From contig WFOP01000309.1 of the NCBI GenBank assembly GCA_015487985.1, positions 1-8,189 on the forward strand: 8,189 nt of DNA. The letters run 5' to 3'. Both the position numbers and the translations under genes were made by a program. Under the pieces are notes generated by a model. The model did no database searches and had not been told where the DNA came from. It saw only the letters and a program-made list of their open reading frames with translations. Source of the stretch: Hyphomicrobiales bacterium. GTDB taxonomy: Bacteria > Pseudomonadota > Alphaproteobacteria > Rhizobiales > Devosiaceae. This document shows positions 6,767 through 8,189 of this stretch, in pieces (positions within the stretch are counted from its first letter, which is position 1; each line of letters opens with the position of its first letter).

Positions 6767-7732
6767 TCAGTTTTTCAGCCAGGGCAGCAGGTCCAGATCG
6801 ACGTTGCCCCCGGTAATAATTACGCCAACGCGTTTTCCCGCGAAGGTATCTTTGTTTTTCAGGATTGTGGCCAATGGCACCGCACTGCTGGGCTCCATGA
6901 CGATTTTCATGCGCTTCCAGATCAGTTTCATCGCGTCGATGATTTCCTGCTCCGAAGCGGTCAGAATGTCGGTAACATGGTTTGAAACAAAATGCCATGT
7001 CAGGTCTTTGAGGGGCACTTTGAGGCCGTCGGCCACCGTTACGGGGGCATCATCGGCGATGATGTGACCGGCTCTGAAACTGCGGGCCGCATCGTCTGCC
7101 TGCTCGGGTTCTGCCGCATAAATTTTTACATTTGGCGCAAGATTTGACAGGGTCAGGCAGGTGCCGGACACCATGCCGCCGCCGCCAATGGGGGCGATAA
7201 CCGCATCAAGGCTTTCAACCTGTTCAATCAGTTCCGCCGAACAGGTTCCCTGACCTGCTATCACGCGCGGGTCGTTATAGGGGTGGACAAATTCCGCGCC
7301 GGATTTGGCAACCACTTCGGCAAAAATCGCTTCGCGGGAACTGGTGGAGGGTTCACACTCAACGATTGTGCCGCCATATCCCATTACGGCGTCTTTTTTG
7401 GCCTGAGGGGCGGTGCGCGGCATCACAACGGTGCAGGGAATTCCCCGGCGCCCCGCTGCATAGGACAGGCTGAGGGCATGATTGCCCGATGAATGGGTGG
7501 CGACGCCTTTTTCCAGCATGTCTTCGCTGAGGGAAAACACGGCGTTGGAGGCGCCACGGGCCTTGAATACGCCTGCTTTTTGAAAGTTTTCGCATTTGAA
7601 AAACAGCCTGGCACCGGTCAATTCGTCCAGATAGGAGGAAGTTAGAACCGGTGTTTCATGCACATAGGGTTTAATGCGCTTGTGGGCATTTTGCATGTCA
7701 TCAAGAGTGGGGATAATCATTGGCGTACTCAT
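6767..7732 (-). CDS. bhcB: beta-Hydroxyaspartate dehydratase BhcB (threonine dehydratase / serine racemase family)
   Basis: Cytoplasmic PLP enzyme (fold type II) that removes water from beta-hydroxyaspartate to give iminosuccinate. It has 321 residues, the length of serine racemase and of catabolic dehydratases without a regulatory domain. Visible residues: KCENFQKAGVFKARGA at 46-61 with Lys57 forming the PLP aldimine; THSSGNHA at 79-86, where the Ser matches the reprotonating Ser of serine racemase; PIGGGGMVSG at 181-190 holding the PLP phosphate; AAEPEQADDA at 206-215, where Glu208 and Asp214 match the Mg2+ site of serine racemase; and the C-terminal ITGGN at 306-310. The start ATG overlaps the bhcA stop (ATGA), with no Shine-Dalgarno visible, so translation probably depends on coupling; Met5 is an alternative start. 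EutB of ectoine degradation is a paralogue; gene order argues for BhcB. Confidence 0.92.
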   Translation of the reverse strand: MSTPMIIPTLDDMQNAHKRIKPYVHETPVLTSSYLDELTGARLFFKCENFQKAGVFKARGASNAVFSLSEDMLEKGVATHSSGNHALSLSYAAGRRGIPCTVVMPRTAPQAKKDAVMGYGGTIVECEPSTSSREAIFAEVVAKSGAEFVHPYNDPRVIAGQGTCSAELIEQVESLDAVIAPIGGGGMVSGTCLTLSNLAPNVKIYAAEPEQADDAARSFRAGHIIADDAPVTVADGLKVPLKDLTWHFVSNHVTDILTASEQEIIDAMKLIWKRMKIVMEPSSAVPLATILKNKDTFAGKRVGVIITGGNVDLDLLPWLKN

Positions 7733-8189
7733 GCGGCGGATTGCTGTGTCTGGGTGAAATCGGAGCGATAAAATTCCTGAGCGGCGGCAACGCCCGAGCC
7801 AAGCTTTACGTTTAGCCCCAGGTCAACCATGCACATTTCAGCGGTGGCAATGCCAGACAGGGCCATGACGTCGGTGAGAGAGCCAAGGTGCCCGATGCGG
7901 AACACCTTGCCCGCGACATCGCCCATGCCAATGCCAAAGGCGACGCCGTATTTTTTGGTCGCCAGATTAACAATCTCCAGAGAATCAAAGCCTTCAGGGG
8001 TTCTGATGGCGCTGACGGTGTCTGAATAAAGCTCAGGGCTTTGTGCGCACAGGTCCAGTCCCCATGCAGAAATAGCAGCGCGAATACCGCAGGCGATGCG
8101 GGTGTGGCGGGCAAAGACATTGTCCAGCCCCTCATCCAGCAGCATTTTGGTTGATTTGTTCAGGCCATTGAGCAATCCAACCGCCGGGG
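7729..8189 (-). CDS. bhcA: Aspartate-glyoxylate aminotransferase BhcA, C-terminal 152 residues (5' end outside window)
   Basis: PLP-dependent class V aminotransferase (serine-glyoxylate / alanine-glyoxylate type) that moves the amino group of aspartate to glyoxylate, giving glycine and oxaloacetate, the net product of the cycle. Only the C-terminal part is present; the frame continues past the right edge beginning PAVGLLNGLNKS, so the TTG at 8175 is an internal Leu codon and not a start. Family marks in this part are GLDNVFARHTRIA (residues 20-32 of the fragment), YGVAFGIGMGDVAGKVFRIGHLG (80-102), where the Arg of FRIGHLG is the usual substrate-carboxylate Arg, and SGVAAAQEFYR near the end. 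The PLP lysine lies outside the window. Family members are about 380-400 residues. It overlaps bhcB by 4 bp. Taken alone it could be called serine-glyoxylate aminotransferase; the cluster makes BhcA the better call. Confidence 0.9.
   Translation of the reverse strand, partial: PAVGLLNGLNKSTKMLLDEGLDNVFARHTRIACGIRAAISAWGLDLCAQSPELYSDTVSAIRTPEGFDSLEIVNLATKKYGVAFGIGMGDVAGKVFRIGHLGSLTDVMALSGIATAEMCMVDLGLNVKLGSGVAAAQEFYRSDFTQTQQSAA

Noticed and set aside
6753..6998. 82-codon N-terminal extension of bhcC
   Set aside because: It overlaps bhcB entirely, has no family similarity, and a good ribosome binding site sits directly before ATG 6752.
6159..7067. 302-codon open frame on the plus strand
   Set aside because: It lies opposite bhcC and bhcB, spans their junction and has no recognisable domain; both minus-strand genes are certain.
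3425..7732. Ectoine degradation locus (EutB/EutC-like enzymes beside a TRAP transporter)
   Set aside because: The dehydratase and cyclodeaminase-family genes resemble EutB and EutC, but the class V aminotransferase and D-threonine-aldolase-type enzyme in the order ABCD, plus glcD, identify the beta-hydroxyaspartate cycle; no eutA, eutD or asnC-type gene is present.
1..8189. Mobile element, CRISPR array, prophage or defence genes
   Set aside because: No transposase, integrase, direct-repeat array or toxin-antitoxin pair was seen; all genes are metabolic or transport genes in one compact run with even composition.

Overview
The window reads as one dense block of a bacterial chromosome, most likely from an alphaproteobacterium and plausibly a marine one. 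I base this on gene content (the beta-hydroxyaspartate cycle genes, a TRAP transporter and an alphaproteobacterial-style GlcD), not on a database match. All eight genes lie on the minus strand, so transcription runs from the right edge to the left edge. GC content looks moderate and even, and I see no transposase, integrase, tRNA, rRNA or CRISPR array.

Right part (8189 to 4619): bhcA (C-terminal part only), bhcB, bhcC and bhcD, the four enzymes of the beta-hydroxyaspartate cycle. BhcA transaminates glyoxylate to glycine using aspartate. BhcC condenses glycine with a second glyoxylate to give beta-hydroxyaspartate. BhcB dehydrates this to iminosuccinate, and BhcD reduces iminosuccinate to aspartate. 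The net result is two glyoxylate to one oxaloacetate without loss of carbon. The genes are very tightly packed: a 4-bp ATGA overlap, a 14-bp gap and a 1-bp gap.

Middle (4618 to 4463): a 156-bp spacer with four inverted repeats in about 95 bp. One is terminator-like, one is a weaker hairpin, one is a perfect 17-bp operator-like palindrome, and one hairpin lies just upstream of the dctP ribosome binding site. It separates the enzyme genes from the transporter genes and is the most obvious regulatory region in the window.

Left part (4462 to 1): a complete TRAP transporter, dctP (periplasmic binding protein), dctQ (small membrane subunit) and dctM (large membrane subunit), of the TakP / mannitol-chloroaromatic type. 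A strong 10-bp-stem hairpin lies between dctP and dctQ. Then comes the first 349 codons of glcD, the FAD subunit of glycolate oxidase, which runs off the left edge; glcE and glcF would be expected beyond it.

Together the genes suggest a complete C2-acid module: uptake of a small 2-hydroxy or 2-oxo acid (TRAP), oxidation of glycolate to glyoxylate (GlcDEF), and conversion of glyoxylate to oxaloacetate (BhcABCD). The enzyme cycle is already described. The assignment of this TRAP system to glycolate or glyoxylate is my inference and is the least-explored part. The usual regulator gene bhcR is not in the window; it could lie beyond the right edge.
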